A stretch of DNA of 6,003 bases from Pseudomonadota bacterium (lineage in GTDB: Bacteria; Pseudomonadota; Alphaproteobacteria; Acetobacterales; Acetobacteraceae), in assembly GCA_021805485.1 (NCBI GenBank), contig JAJZFF010000002.1:1-6003 (forward strand), written 5' to 3'. The stretch's first letter is position 1. Each line of letters opens with the position of its first letter. The translations under genes and the position numbers were made by a program. The notes beneath the pieces were generated by a model. It was not told the origin of the DNA and ran no database searches. It saw only the letters and a list, made by a program, of their open reading frames with translations. Shown in pieces: positions 1 to 5,278 of the stretch.

Positions 1-157
1 CGCCACCATCGTCCGCCCGAGCCAGATCCCGGACCGCCCGCTGGGCCAGTACGCCATCGCCGCGCGCAAACGCCGCCGCGGCGGCTGCCCGTTCGGCCAT
101 GACGGCGCCACCCCGCCGCCCGGCGCCAGCGTCGCCGCCGCCGCTACACCGGCATGA
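1..157 (+). CDS. C-terminal end of an unidentified protein (5' end outside window)
   Basis: The frame beginning at base 2 is open from the window edge to a TGA at 155-157 and gives 51 residues. It begins ATIVRPSQIPDRPLGQYAIAA, followed by a basic ARKRRRGG stretch and a low-complexity Pro/Ala tail ending AAAATPA. The first half has the mixed composition of a real folded protein (alternating hydrophobics, a Tyr, few repeats), unlike the Arg/Pro/Ala shadows in the other frames, so I read it as a genuine C-terminus. The family is not recognised. The last 14 bases overlap the 3' end of the convergent gene on the other strand. The alternative is that no gene is present and the frame is open by chance, which is possible in DNA this GC-rich over 150 bases. 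Confidence 0.5.
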   Translation, partial: ATIVRPSQIPDRPLGQYAIAARKRRRGGCPFGHDGATPPPGASVAAAATPA

Positions 158-623
158 AGTTGGCGCGGCCGCTGCGCATGATGGCGGTGGCGAGGAAACT
201 GACCAGATCGCCCTGCATCGGCAGCGACGTGCTGGTCAGCAGATGGCGGACGCGCAGGGCCTGCCGCGCCGTTTCCATCGCCGCCATCATGCGCCCGCCC
301 GCCCGCAGGATCATCAGCAGCGGCAGGGTCGGGTCGTAGCCCGCGACCGCGGTGAGCAGGACGCAGCCTTCCTCGACATCGCCGTCGATCTCGCCGACCA
401 CGGCGATGGGGCGTTCGGAGCGCAGCACCCGCGGCAGGTCCTCATCGGCGGCCGCGGTCAGCACCCGGACCCGAAAGAAGTCGCAATAGGGGCCCAGGCT
501 CGGCAGCAACCGGTCGGAGTCGCCGACGATGAGCACGACGAGTTCCTCGGCCGCGGTCAGCGTCTCGCCGGCCGGCAGCGCCGACGGCTTGGGCATTCCG
601 GTCTTTCGCACGCGCTGGTCCAT
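144..623 (-). CDS. Receiver-like (degenerate CheY-fold) hypothetical protein, 159 aa
   Basis: The start is set at the ATG complementary to 621-623 because AGAGGAG lies 6 bases upstream; an upstream extension of 32 codons has no such site. The product has the size and strand pattern of a single response-regulator receiver domain after a loose 25-residue N-terminus. A hydrophobic strand VVLIVGD (29-35) precedes acidic D35/D37, RVRVLTA (51-57) fits strand 2, PIAVVGEIDGD (72-82) fits strand 3, and PLLMILRAG (101-109) fits strand 4. The residue expected to be the phosphorylated Asp after strand 3 is not in its usual place (VVGEIDG), and the conserved Lys of strand 5 is not evident. There is no output domain, signal peptide or membrane segment. 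It ends GRANFMPV. The fold is inferred from the pattern alone; signalling through phosphorylation looks unlikely, and a protein-interaction role is possible. It is transcribed divergently from the glycosyltransferase, and no function can be assigned. Confidence 0.75.
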   Translation of the reverse strand: MDQRVRKTGMPKPSALPAGETLTAAEELVVLIVGDSDRLLPSLGPYCDFFRVRVLTAAADEDLPRVLRSERPIAVVGEIDGDVEEGCVLLTAVAGYDPTLPLLMILRAGGRMMAAMETARQALRVRHLLTSTSLPMQGDLVSFLATAIMRSGRANFMPV

Positions 624-629
624 GATCGG

Positions 630-636
630 CTCCTCT
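630..636 (-). promoter_or_regulatory. Shine-Dalgarno site of the receiver-like gene
   Basis: Read on the minus strand the bases are AGAGGAG, 6 bases before the ATG at 623. This is one of the two clear ribosome binding sites in the window, and it decides the start codon of this gene in favour of MDQRVRK. Confidence 0.8.
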
Positions 637-714
637 GCATTGCGTCGGCTCGCCGAGAGTGAAACAAGGCCCCTCAGGGCGGCTCGATGCTGCGTCAGAG
701 ACTGCCGGTGTGAA

Positions 715-745
715 GGCATTTATCATATGGATGAATGGGTTAGAA
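715..745. promoter_or_regulatory. AT-rich divergent promoter candidate
   Basis: The stretch around CATTTATCATATGG is strikingly AT-rich for this DNA and sits in the 203-base gap between two divergent genes. On the plus strand TATCAT (721-726) matches five of six bases of a -10 box; on the minus strand TATGAT (722-727) also matches five of six. I could not find a convincing -35 hexamer at 16-18 bases for either direction. The position is about 100 bases upstream of both starts. The rest of the gap holds the repeats listed separately and nothing else recognisable. Confidence 0.3.
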
Positions 746-747
746 CC

Positions 748-785
748 GCGTGAGAAAGTGCGAGATCAGCGTGAAAGTGCGTGAG
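748..785 (+). repeat. Short imperfect direct repeat GCGTGA(GA)AAGTGCG
   Basis: GCGTGAGAAAGTGCG begins at 748 and GCGTGAAAGTGCG begins at 769, a 21-base spacing, with a third GCGTGAG at 779-785. The two main copies differ by two inserted bases. The array lies between the promoter-like patch and the glycosyltransferase start, so it could be a binding site for a regulator, or simply a small duplication. No known operator was recognised. Confidence 0.4.
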
Positions 786-830
786 CTGACGCCGGACGGG
801 CTGCGCCGGCCCGCCGCCGCGGCGCGGTGA
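750..830 (+). other. Possible 26-codon upstream mini-ORF overlapping the glycosyltransferase start
   Basis: From GTG 750 an open frame reads MRKCEISVKVRELTPDGLRR and then Pro/Ala/Arg to a TGA at 828-830; an internal GTG at 771 would give 19 residues. The TGA overlaps the glycosyltransferase ATG at 830 as TGATG, an arrangement used for translational coupling, and the glycosyltransferase has no ribosome binding site of its own. There is only a weak GAG 6 bases before GTG 771. In DNA this GC-rich a short open frame proves little, so this is a candidate leader peptide only. Confidence 0.2.
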
Positions 831-2743
831 TGCAGCGCATTGCGGCGGGCCTCGCGTGGATCGAGGCGCGGCTGCTGCCGTCGGTGAGCGTTCCGGACGA
901 TGTCCGGCCAGGCTACCGCGCCGCCAAGGCCCTCAAGAACGCCCTGCCGCTGCCCGATGGCCTGCGCCGTCGCCTGACCCGCCTGGCGCGACGCATCCTG
1001 GTCGATCCGGCCCGGCAGGAGGCGCTCCGGCGGGCGCGTTACGCCGATTGGGTCCGGCGCTACGACACGGGCAGCGACGCCGACCGCGCGGCCATCGCTG
1101 CCGCCGTCGAGGCGCTGCCGGTCTCGCCGCTGATCTCGCTGGTCATGCCGGTGCGCGACCCGCCACCGGCGCGGCTGGAGGGCGCGATCGCCGCCGTGCG
1201 GGCGCAGCTCTACCCGCACTGGGAACTCTGCGTCGCCGCCGCACCGGGCGCCGATCCACGTCTGCGCGCGATGCTGGAGGCGGCCGCGGCGGCGGACCCG
1301 CGCATCCGCGTCGTGTTCGCGGCCCCGGATGGACAGGCCGGCTCCGCCCCGGAGATCGCGCTTGGACTGGCGCGCGGCGACCATGTCGGGCTGCTCGACC
1401 CCGCCGATGACCTGGCCATCCACGCGCTGTTCTGCGTCGCGCGCGCGGCCGCCCGGCACCCAAAGGCGCGGCTGATCTATGGCGACGAGGACCGGCTGGA
1501 CGGGGAGGGGCGCCGCTTCGACCCGTTCTTCAAGCCGGATTTCTCACTCGATCTGCTGCTGGCGCGGGCCTATCTGGGCCGGTTCACCGTCTTTGCCCGC
1601 GATCTCATCACCGCGGCCGGCGGGTTGCGCGATGGCTTCGACGGGGCGGCTTCGTACGACCTCGCGCTGCGCGTGGTCGAGCGGCTCGATCGGACGCAGA
1701 TCCACCATGTGCCGCACATCCTCGTCCACGGCTGCGCGCCGGCGCCGCCACCCGAGGCCGAGGGGGCGGAGCGCCGGGCGGTGGCGGCGTTCCTCGCCCG
1801 GACGCATCCCGGCGCGCGGGTCGAAGCGGCGCCCGATGTCGCCTTGTGCCGTCGCGTGGTTTACCCGCTGCCGGAAAACCCGCCCCTGGTCTCGCTGCTG
1901 ATCCCGACCCGCGATGGCGGGCGGACGCTGGGGCGCTGCATCGACAGCATCGTGGCCCGGACCGAGACCGTCCCGTACGAGATCGTGATCCTCGACAACG
2001 GCTCCGTTCGGCCGCGAACCCTGCGTATGCTGGCGGACTGGGAGCGCACCGGCCGGGCGCGCGTGCTGCGCCTGCCGGGGCCATTCAACTTCTCGGCGCT
2101 CAACAACGAGGGCGTGCGCGCGGCCCGCGGTGAGATCGTCGTGCTGCTCAATGACGATACCGAGGTGATCACGCCGGGATGGCTGCGGGAGCTGGCCTCG
2201 CAGGCGCTGCGGCCGGAGGTCGGCGCCGTGGGTGCGCGATTGCTGTATCCGAACGGCGACCTCCAGCATGTCGGTGTGGTGCTGGGGATCGGTGCCCGTT
2301 CCATCGCCGGGCATGCCTATGTCGGCGAACCGCGCGACCAGCCCGGCACCGCCGGGCAGGCGCGGCTGGCGCGGGACGTCTCCGCGGTGACGGCGGCGTG
2401 CCTGGCGATGCGCAGGGCGGTCTATCTCGAGGTCGGGGGCCTGGACGAACAGGCGTTGCCGGTGGATTTCAACGACGTCGATCTGTGCCTGCGGCTGCGC
2501 CAGGCGGGCCTGTCGGTCATCTACACGCCATACGCCGAGCTCTATCACCACGAATCGCTCTCCCGCGGGCGGCCGACGGCGCCGGAGAAGCTGGCGCGTC
2601 TGGAGCGCGAAGCGGCGGTGATGCGGGCGCGCTGGGGCGCGCTTCTGCGGGCGGACCCATTCTACAACCCGAACCTGACCTTGGAGGCCGCCGACGCCGG
2701 GCTGGCCTGGCCGCCGCGTCTCGATCCGCCTTGGTCCGGGTGA
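827..2743 (+). CDS. Tandem family 2 glycosyltransferase (O-antigen/surface polysaccharide type), first domain degenerate
   Basis: This 638-residue protein carries two GT-A (GT2) domains and no membrane segment or signal peptide, so it is probably a cytoplasmic enzyme adding sugars to a lipid-linked or surface glycan. Residues 1-95 form an Arg-rich helical lead-in. Domain 1 (about 101-300) opens with PLISLVMPV and keeps GDEDRLD, FKPDFSLDLLL and YDLALRVVE, typical of RfbN-like tandem transferases. Domain 2 (about 352-590) opens with PLVSLLIPTRDGG and has EIVILDNGS, the nucleotide/metal motif LNDDTEV (441-447), GGLDE and FNDVDLCLRLRQAGL (548-562), all intact. Domain 1 has AAPG, DPADDL (191-196) and GAASYDL where the family usually has DDAS, DHDDEL and GSQDYDL. 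It is therefore probably inactive, with catalysis in domain 2. The start may be GTG 827 or ATG 830; neither has a clear ribosome binding site. Donor and acceptor sugars cannot be told from sequence. Confidence 0.9.
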   Translation: MMQRIAAGLAWIEARLLPSVSVPDDVRPGYRAAKALKNALPLPDGLRRRLTRLARRILVDPARQEALRRARYADWVRRYDTGSDADRAAIAAAVEALPVSPLISLVMPVRDPPPARLEGAIAAVRAQLYPHWELCVAAAPGADPRLRAMLEAAAAADPRIRVVFAAPDGQAGSAPEIALGLARGDHVGLLDPADDLAIHALFCVARAAARHPKARLIYGDEDRLDGEGRRFDPFFKPDFSLDLLLARAYLGRFTVFARDLITAAGGLRDGFDGAASYDLALRVVERLDRTQIHHVPHILVHGCAPAPPPEAEGAERRAVAAFLARTHPGARVEAAPDVALCRRVVYPLPENPPLVSLLIPTRDGGRTLGRCIDSIVARTETVPYEIVILDNGSVRPRTLRMLADWERTGRARVLRLPGPFNFSALNNEGVRAARGEIVVLLNDDTEVITPGWLRELASQALRPEVGAVGARLLYPNGDLQHVGVVLGIGARSIAGHAYVGEPRDQPGTAGQARLARDVSAVTAACLAMRRAVYLEVGGLDEQALPVDFNDVDLCLRLRQAGLSVIYTPYAELYHHESLSRGRPTAPEKLARLEREAAVMRARWGALLRADPFYNPNLTLEAADAGLAWPPRLDPPWSG

Positions 2744-2751
2744 GGGTCTGC

Positions 2752-2770
2752 GGCGGCGTCGCGCGCTGCC
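2752..2770 (+). terminator. Weak hairpin just after the glycosyltransferase stop
   Basis: GGCGGCG (2752-2758) can pair with CGCTGCC (2764-2770), seven pairs including one G-U, closing a 5-base loop, 8 bases after the stop codon. It is followed by TAAAGTCGTATAAG, AT-rich but not a T-run. It may act as an inefficient terminator or only stabilise the mRNA end. Confidence 0.25.
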
Positions 2771-2794
2771 TAAAGTCGTATAAGATATATTATG
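2771..2794 (+). promoter_or_regulatory. AT-rich promoter-like patch upstream of hisG
   Basis: TATAAG (2779-2784) and the overlapping TATATT (2786-2791) resemble -10 boxes and stand out in an otherwise GC-rich gap. They lie about 100 bases before the hisG start, which would give a leader of roughly 90 bases. No good TTGACA-like hexamer is found at the right distance upstream. This is the natural place for the promoter of hisG-hisD, but the assignment rests on base composition and -10 similarity only. Confidence 0.35.
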
Positions 2795-2801
2795 GGAACT
2801 G

Positions 2802-2827
2802 ATGGCGCCGGCCGATATGGCGCCGGC
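2802..2827. repeat. 11-bp direct repeat of palindromic sequence in the hisG leader
   Basis: ATGGCGCCGGC occurs at 2802-2812 and again at 2817-2827, a 15-base period. Each copy contains the palindromes GGCGCC and GCCGGC, so the copies can also pair with each other as inverted repeats (for example GGCGCC 2804-2809 with GGCGCC 2819-2824). It sits just downstream of the AT-rich patch and 64 bases before the hisG start. It could be an operator or a leader RNA hairpin. I found no run of His codons that would indicate a classical his attenuator. Confidence 0.5.
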
Positions 2828-2878
2828 ACCTTCCGTCCGCGCCGGCCTCGGTGTAGATCGAAGCCCCCAACGGTCCGT

Positions 2879-2884
2879 GAGGAG
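2879..2884 (+). promoter_or_regulatory. Shine-Dalgarno site deciding the TTG start of hisG
   Basis: GAGGAG lies 6 bases before TTG 2891. The alternative in-frame ATG at 2792 has only AT-rich sequence upstream, would lie inside the presumed promoter, and would add a basic Arg/Pro stretch unlike HisG proteins. The TTG start is therefore preferred. Confidence 0.75.
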
Positions 2885-2890
2885 CCCGGA

Positions 2891-3607
2891 TTGACCGCCC
2901 CGTTTGCCGCCGCCGCGCTCGAGCCGGACCTCGACGCTCCCCCGGATCTCGGCGCGCCCGTCGTGCTCGCGCTGCCCAAGGGGCGCATCCTGGCCGAGTG
3001 CGGGCCGCTGCTGGCGCGCGCCGGCGTCCATCCCGCCGCCGACTACGCCGACGAGTCCAGCCGCCGGCTGCGCTTCCCGACCGATGATCCCGGCCTCGAC
3101 GTCATCCGCGTCCGCCCGTTCGACGTCGCCACCTTCGTCGCTTTCGGCGCCGCGGCGCTCGGCATCTGCGGCGCCGACGTGCTGATGGAGTTCGATTACC
3201 CGGAGATCTACGCACCGCTCGATCTCGGCATCGGCGCCTGCCGCATTTCCGTCGCCGAGCCGGCCGCCACCGCCGGCAGCGACGATCCGCGGCGCTGGTC
3301 GCGCGTGCGCGTGGCGACGAAATACCCCGCCATCGCCCGCCGCCACTACGCCGCCCGCGGTGTCCAGGCCGAAGTGGTGGAGCTGAACGGCGCCATGGAG
3401 CTGGCGCCGGGCCTCGGGCTGTCGCGCGTCATCGTCGATCTGGTCGCCACCGGCTCGACGCTGAAGGCGAACGGACTGGTCGAGACCGAGGTGATCGCCC
3501 ATGTCACCAGCCGCCTGATCGTCAACCGCACCGCGCTCAAGACCCGCCCGGACGTGATCAGCGGCTGGATCGCCCGCTTCCGCGCGGCGCTCGGCGATGC
3601 TGCCTGA
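2891..3607 (+). CDS. hisG: ATP phosphoribosyltransferase, short form (HisG-S)
   Basis: HisG condenses ATP with PRPP to phosphoribosyl-ATP, the first and controlled step of histidine synthesis, in the cytoplasm. The 238-residue product shows ALPKGRILAE (27-36) at the start of the fold, GICGADVLMEF (91-101), RVATKYPAIARR (140-151) and the PRPP-binding loop IVDLVATGSTLKANGL (181-196). It ends soon after RLIVNRTALKTRP and lacks the C-terminal ACT-like regulatory domain of the long form. It therefore belongs to the short class, which by family knowledge needs the HisZ subunit for activity and histidine feedback; hisZ is not in this window. The start is TTG 2891, backed by GAGGAG; this leaves an N-terminal extension of about 22 residues (Ala/Pro/Asp) before the conserved fold. 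It is followed after 15 bases by hisD and is probably cotranscribed with it. Confidence 0.95.
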   Translation: MTAPFAAAALEPDLDAPPDLGAPVVLALPKGRILAECGPLLARAGVHPAADYADESSRRLRFPTDDPGLDVIRVRPFDVATFVAFGAAALGICGADVLMEFDYPEIYAPLDLGIGACRISVAEPAATAGSDDPRRWSRVRVATKYPAIARRHYAARGVQAEVVELNGAMELAPGLGLSRVIVDLVATGSTLKANGLVETEVIAHVTSRLIVNRTALKTRPDVISGWIARFRAALGDAA

Positions 3608-3610
3608 GCG

Positions 3611-3652
3611 CCGCGTCGCCCGATGGTCGCGCCGCGTAGCCCGATGATCGCG
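3611..3652 (+). repeat. 21-bp tandem duplication spanning the hisD start codon
   Basis: Two 21-base units, 3611-3631 and 3632-3652, are identical except at two positions, and the first bases of a third copy (CCGCG) follow at 3653. Each unit contains GCCCGATG, so the hisD start region is doubled, with in-frame ATGs at 3623 and 3644. Because 21 is a multiple of three, the reading frame is kept and seven codons are added (MVAPRSP then MIAPRYR). Confidence 0.9.
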
Positions 3653-4987
3653 CCGCGCTACCGTCTGTCCACCCGGGAGACCGGCTTCGAGGCCGGGTTC
3701 GCCGCCCTGCTCGCCACCGCGCGCGCCACGACCGCCGAGGTCGGCGATGTGGTCGCGGCGATCATCGCCGACATCCGCGCCCGCGGCGATGCGGCCTTGA
3801 TCGAGGCCACCGCCCGCTTCGACCGGCTCGCGCTGACGCCGGCCACGCTGCGAATCCCCGCCGCCGAGATCGACGCCGCGGTCGCCGCGATCCCGGCGGA
3901 CCTCGCCGCCGCGCTCGAGCTCGCCGCGACCCGCATCGAGGCCTTCCACCGTGCCCAGATGCCGGCCGATCTGCGCCTCGAGGATGCGGCGGGCCTGACC
4001 CTCGGCATGCGCTGGACCCCGCTCGCGGCCGTCGGCCTCTATGTGCCGGGCGGCAAGGCGGCCTATCCGTCCTCGGTGCTGATGAACGCCCTGCCGGCGC
4101 GCATCGCCGGCGTCGATCGCATCGCCATGTGCGTTCCGACACCGGACGGGACGGTCAACGCGCTCGTCCTCGCCGCCGCGCGCCGTGCCGGCGTGCACGA
4201 GATCTACCGTGTCGGCGGCGCGCAGGCGGTGGCGGCGCTGGCCTATGGCACCGCGACCATCGCCGCGGTCGATCGCATCGTCGGCCCCGGCAACGCCTAT
4301 GTCGCCGAGGCCAAGCGCCAGGTCTTCGGCCATGTCGGCATCGATGCCGTCGCCGGCCCCTCGGAGGTCGTCATCCTCGCCAATGCGGCCAACGTGCCGC
4401 GCCACGTCGCCGTCGATCTCCTCGCCCAGGCGGAGCATGACGAGGCGGCGCAGGCGATTCTGATCACCGACGATGCCGGCTTCGCCGAAGCCGTCACCGC
4501 CGCCGTTGCGGCCGAGCTGGCCACGCTGCCGCGGGTGGCGATCGCCGGTGCCTCCTGGCGGGAGCACGGCGCGGTGATCGTGGTGCGGAGCTGGGACGAA
4601 GCGGTGGGCCTGGTCGATCGCCTCGCGCCGGAGCATCTGCAGATCATGCTGCCCGATCCCGAGGCGGCGTTTGCGCGCATCCGCCATGCCGGAGCCGCGT
4701 TCCTCGGCCGCTTCTGCCCCGAGGCGCTGGGCGATTACGTCGCCGGCCCCAATCACGTGCTGCCGACCGGGCGCACGGCGCGCTTCGCCTCCGGGCTCTC
4801 CGTGTTCGATTTCCTCAAGCGCACGACCTGGATCGCGGCCGGGGCGCGTGGTCTGGGCGAGATCGGACCGGCGGCGATCGCGCTGGCCGAGGCCGAGGGT
4901 CTGGGCGCGCACGCGCGCAGCATCGCGCTCCGTCTCAATCCCGGCCCCGATAGCCCCGGCCCCGATAGCCCCGGCCCCGATCGCTAA
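3623..4987 (+). CDS. hisD: Histidinol dehydrogenase
   Basis: HisD carries out the last two oxidations of histidine synthesis, L-histidinol to L-histidine with two NAD+, as a Zn-dependent cytoplasmic homodimer. Counting from ATG 3623 (454 residues), the expected Zn ligands are Q269 and H272 in LLAQAEHDE, D371 in GDYVAGPNHVLPT and H430 in GLGAHARSIALR. The catalytic Glu-His pair is E337-H338 in RLAPEHLQ. The signature VGLYVPGGKAAYPSS (137-151), VGPGNAYVAEAKRQVFG and IDAVAGPSEVVILAN are all present, so the enzyme should be active. The protein is somewhat longer than the usual roughly 430 residues, through a duplicated start region and a PGPDS repeat tail. Either ATG 3623 or ATG 3644 could start translation; neither has a strong ribosome binding site, which fits coupling to hisG. 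Confidence 0.97.
   Translation: MVAPRSPMIAPRYRLSTRETGFEAGFAALLATARATTAEVGDVVAAIIADIRARGDAALIEATARFDRLALTPATLRIPAAEIDAAVAAIPADLAAALELAATRIEAFHRAQMPADLRLEDAAGLTLGMRWTPLAAVGLYVPGGKAAYPSSVLMNALPARIAGVDRIAMCVPTPDGTVNALVLAAARRAGVHEIYRVGGAQAVAALAYGTATIAAVDRIVGPGNAYVAEAKRQVFGHVGIDAVAGPSEVVILANAANVPRHVAVDLLAQAEHDEAAQAILITDDAGFAEAVTAAVAAELATLPRVAIAGASWREHGAVIVVRSWDEAVGLVDRLAPEHLQIMLPDPEAAFARIRHAGAAFLGRFCPEALGDYVAGPNHVLPTGRTARFASGLSVFDFLKRTTWIAAGARGLGEIGPAAIALAEAEGLGAHARSIALRLNPGPDSPGPDSPGPDR
4940..4984 (+). repeat. Three tandem 15-bp units at the 3' end of hisD
   Basis: CCCGGCCCCGATAGC is present at 4940-4954 and 4955-4969 and, with one changed base, at 4970-4984, directly before the TAA stop. It encodes PGPDS-PGPDS-PGPDR, a hydrophilic tail beyond the conserved HisD fold. 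Near-perfect identity points to recent slippage expansion. Confidence 0.95.
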
Positions 4988-4989
4988 GG

Positions 4990-5018
4990 TTGACCCTGCT
5001 GCAGCCCGGGCGCATATC
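4990..5018 (+). promoter_or_regulatory. Candidate infA promoter
   Basis: TTGACC (4990-4995) matches five of six bases of a -35 box. Exactly 17 bases later CATATC (5013-5018) is a weak -10 candidate, about 42 bases before the infA start. The spacing and the 72-base gap after hisD make a separate promoter for infA-maf-rng plausible. Confidence 0.4.
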
Positions 5019-5059
5019 GCCTTTCCGCGAAACGCCTGGGTCGCCACGAATGGGGTCAG

Positions 5060-5278
5060 ATGCCCAAGGAAGATATGATCGAATTCAGCGGCACGGTGAC
5101 CGAGCTGCTGCCGAATGCCATGTTCCGGGTCAAGCTGGACAACGAGCACGTCATCCTGGCGCACACGAGCGGCAAGATGCGCAAGAACCGCATCCGCGTG
5201 CTCGCCGGTGACCGCGTCAATGTCGAAATGACGCCCTACGACCTCACCAAGGGACGGATCACGTTCCGCTTTAAGTGA
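5060..5278 (+). CDS. infA: Translation initiation factor IF-1
   Basis: IF-1 is a small OB-fold (S1-like) protein that binds the A site of the 30S ribosomal subunit during initiation and supports IF-2 and IF-3. The 72-residue product has the exact family length. It shows [41 protein letters not shown] and the C-terminal [16 protein letters not shown], nearly the alphaproteobacterial consensus. The start at ATG 5060 gives MPKEDMIEF, which fits the family; GGGG at 5053-5056 is a modest ribosome binding site. It follows hisD by 72 bases with a promoter-like TTGACC box between, and its stop overlaps the maf start by four bases. Confidence 0.98.
   Translation: MPKEDMIEFSGTVTELLPNAMFRVKLDNEHVILAHTSGKMRKNRIRVLAGDRVNVEMTPYDLTKGRITFRFK

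Noticed and set aside
99..662. A 187-codon plus-strand frame opposite the receiver-like gene.
   Set aside because: Its product is rich in Arg, His, Gln and Pro without fold-like patterning, while the minus-strand frame has clear strand/helix alternation and a strong ribosome binding site.
740..1459. A 239-codon minus-strand frame starting in the glycosyltransferase and reaching the intergenic region.
   Set aside because: It is a composition shadow of the glycosyltransferase, with no ribosome binding site or recognisable domain.
2752..2770. A strong intrinsic terminator after the glycosyltransferase.
   Set aside because: The stem is short with one G-U pair and no T-run follows, so it is listed only as a weak hairpin.
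2792..2890. The upstream ATG extension of hisG (33 extra residues).
   Set aside because: The extension overlaps the promoter-like patch and the repeat, is Arg/Pro-rich and unlike HisG, and the TTG at 2891 has GAGGAG at ideal spacing.
4990..5211. A 73-codon frame from TTG 4990 covering most of infA in another frame.
   Set aside because: infA in its own frame matches IF-1 along its full length; this frame is a shadow, and the TTG is better read as part of a -35 box.
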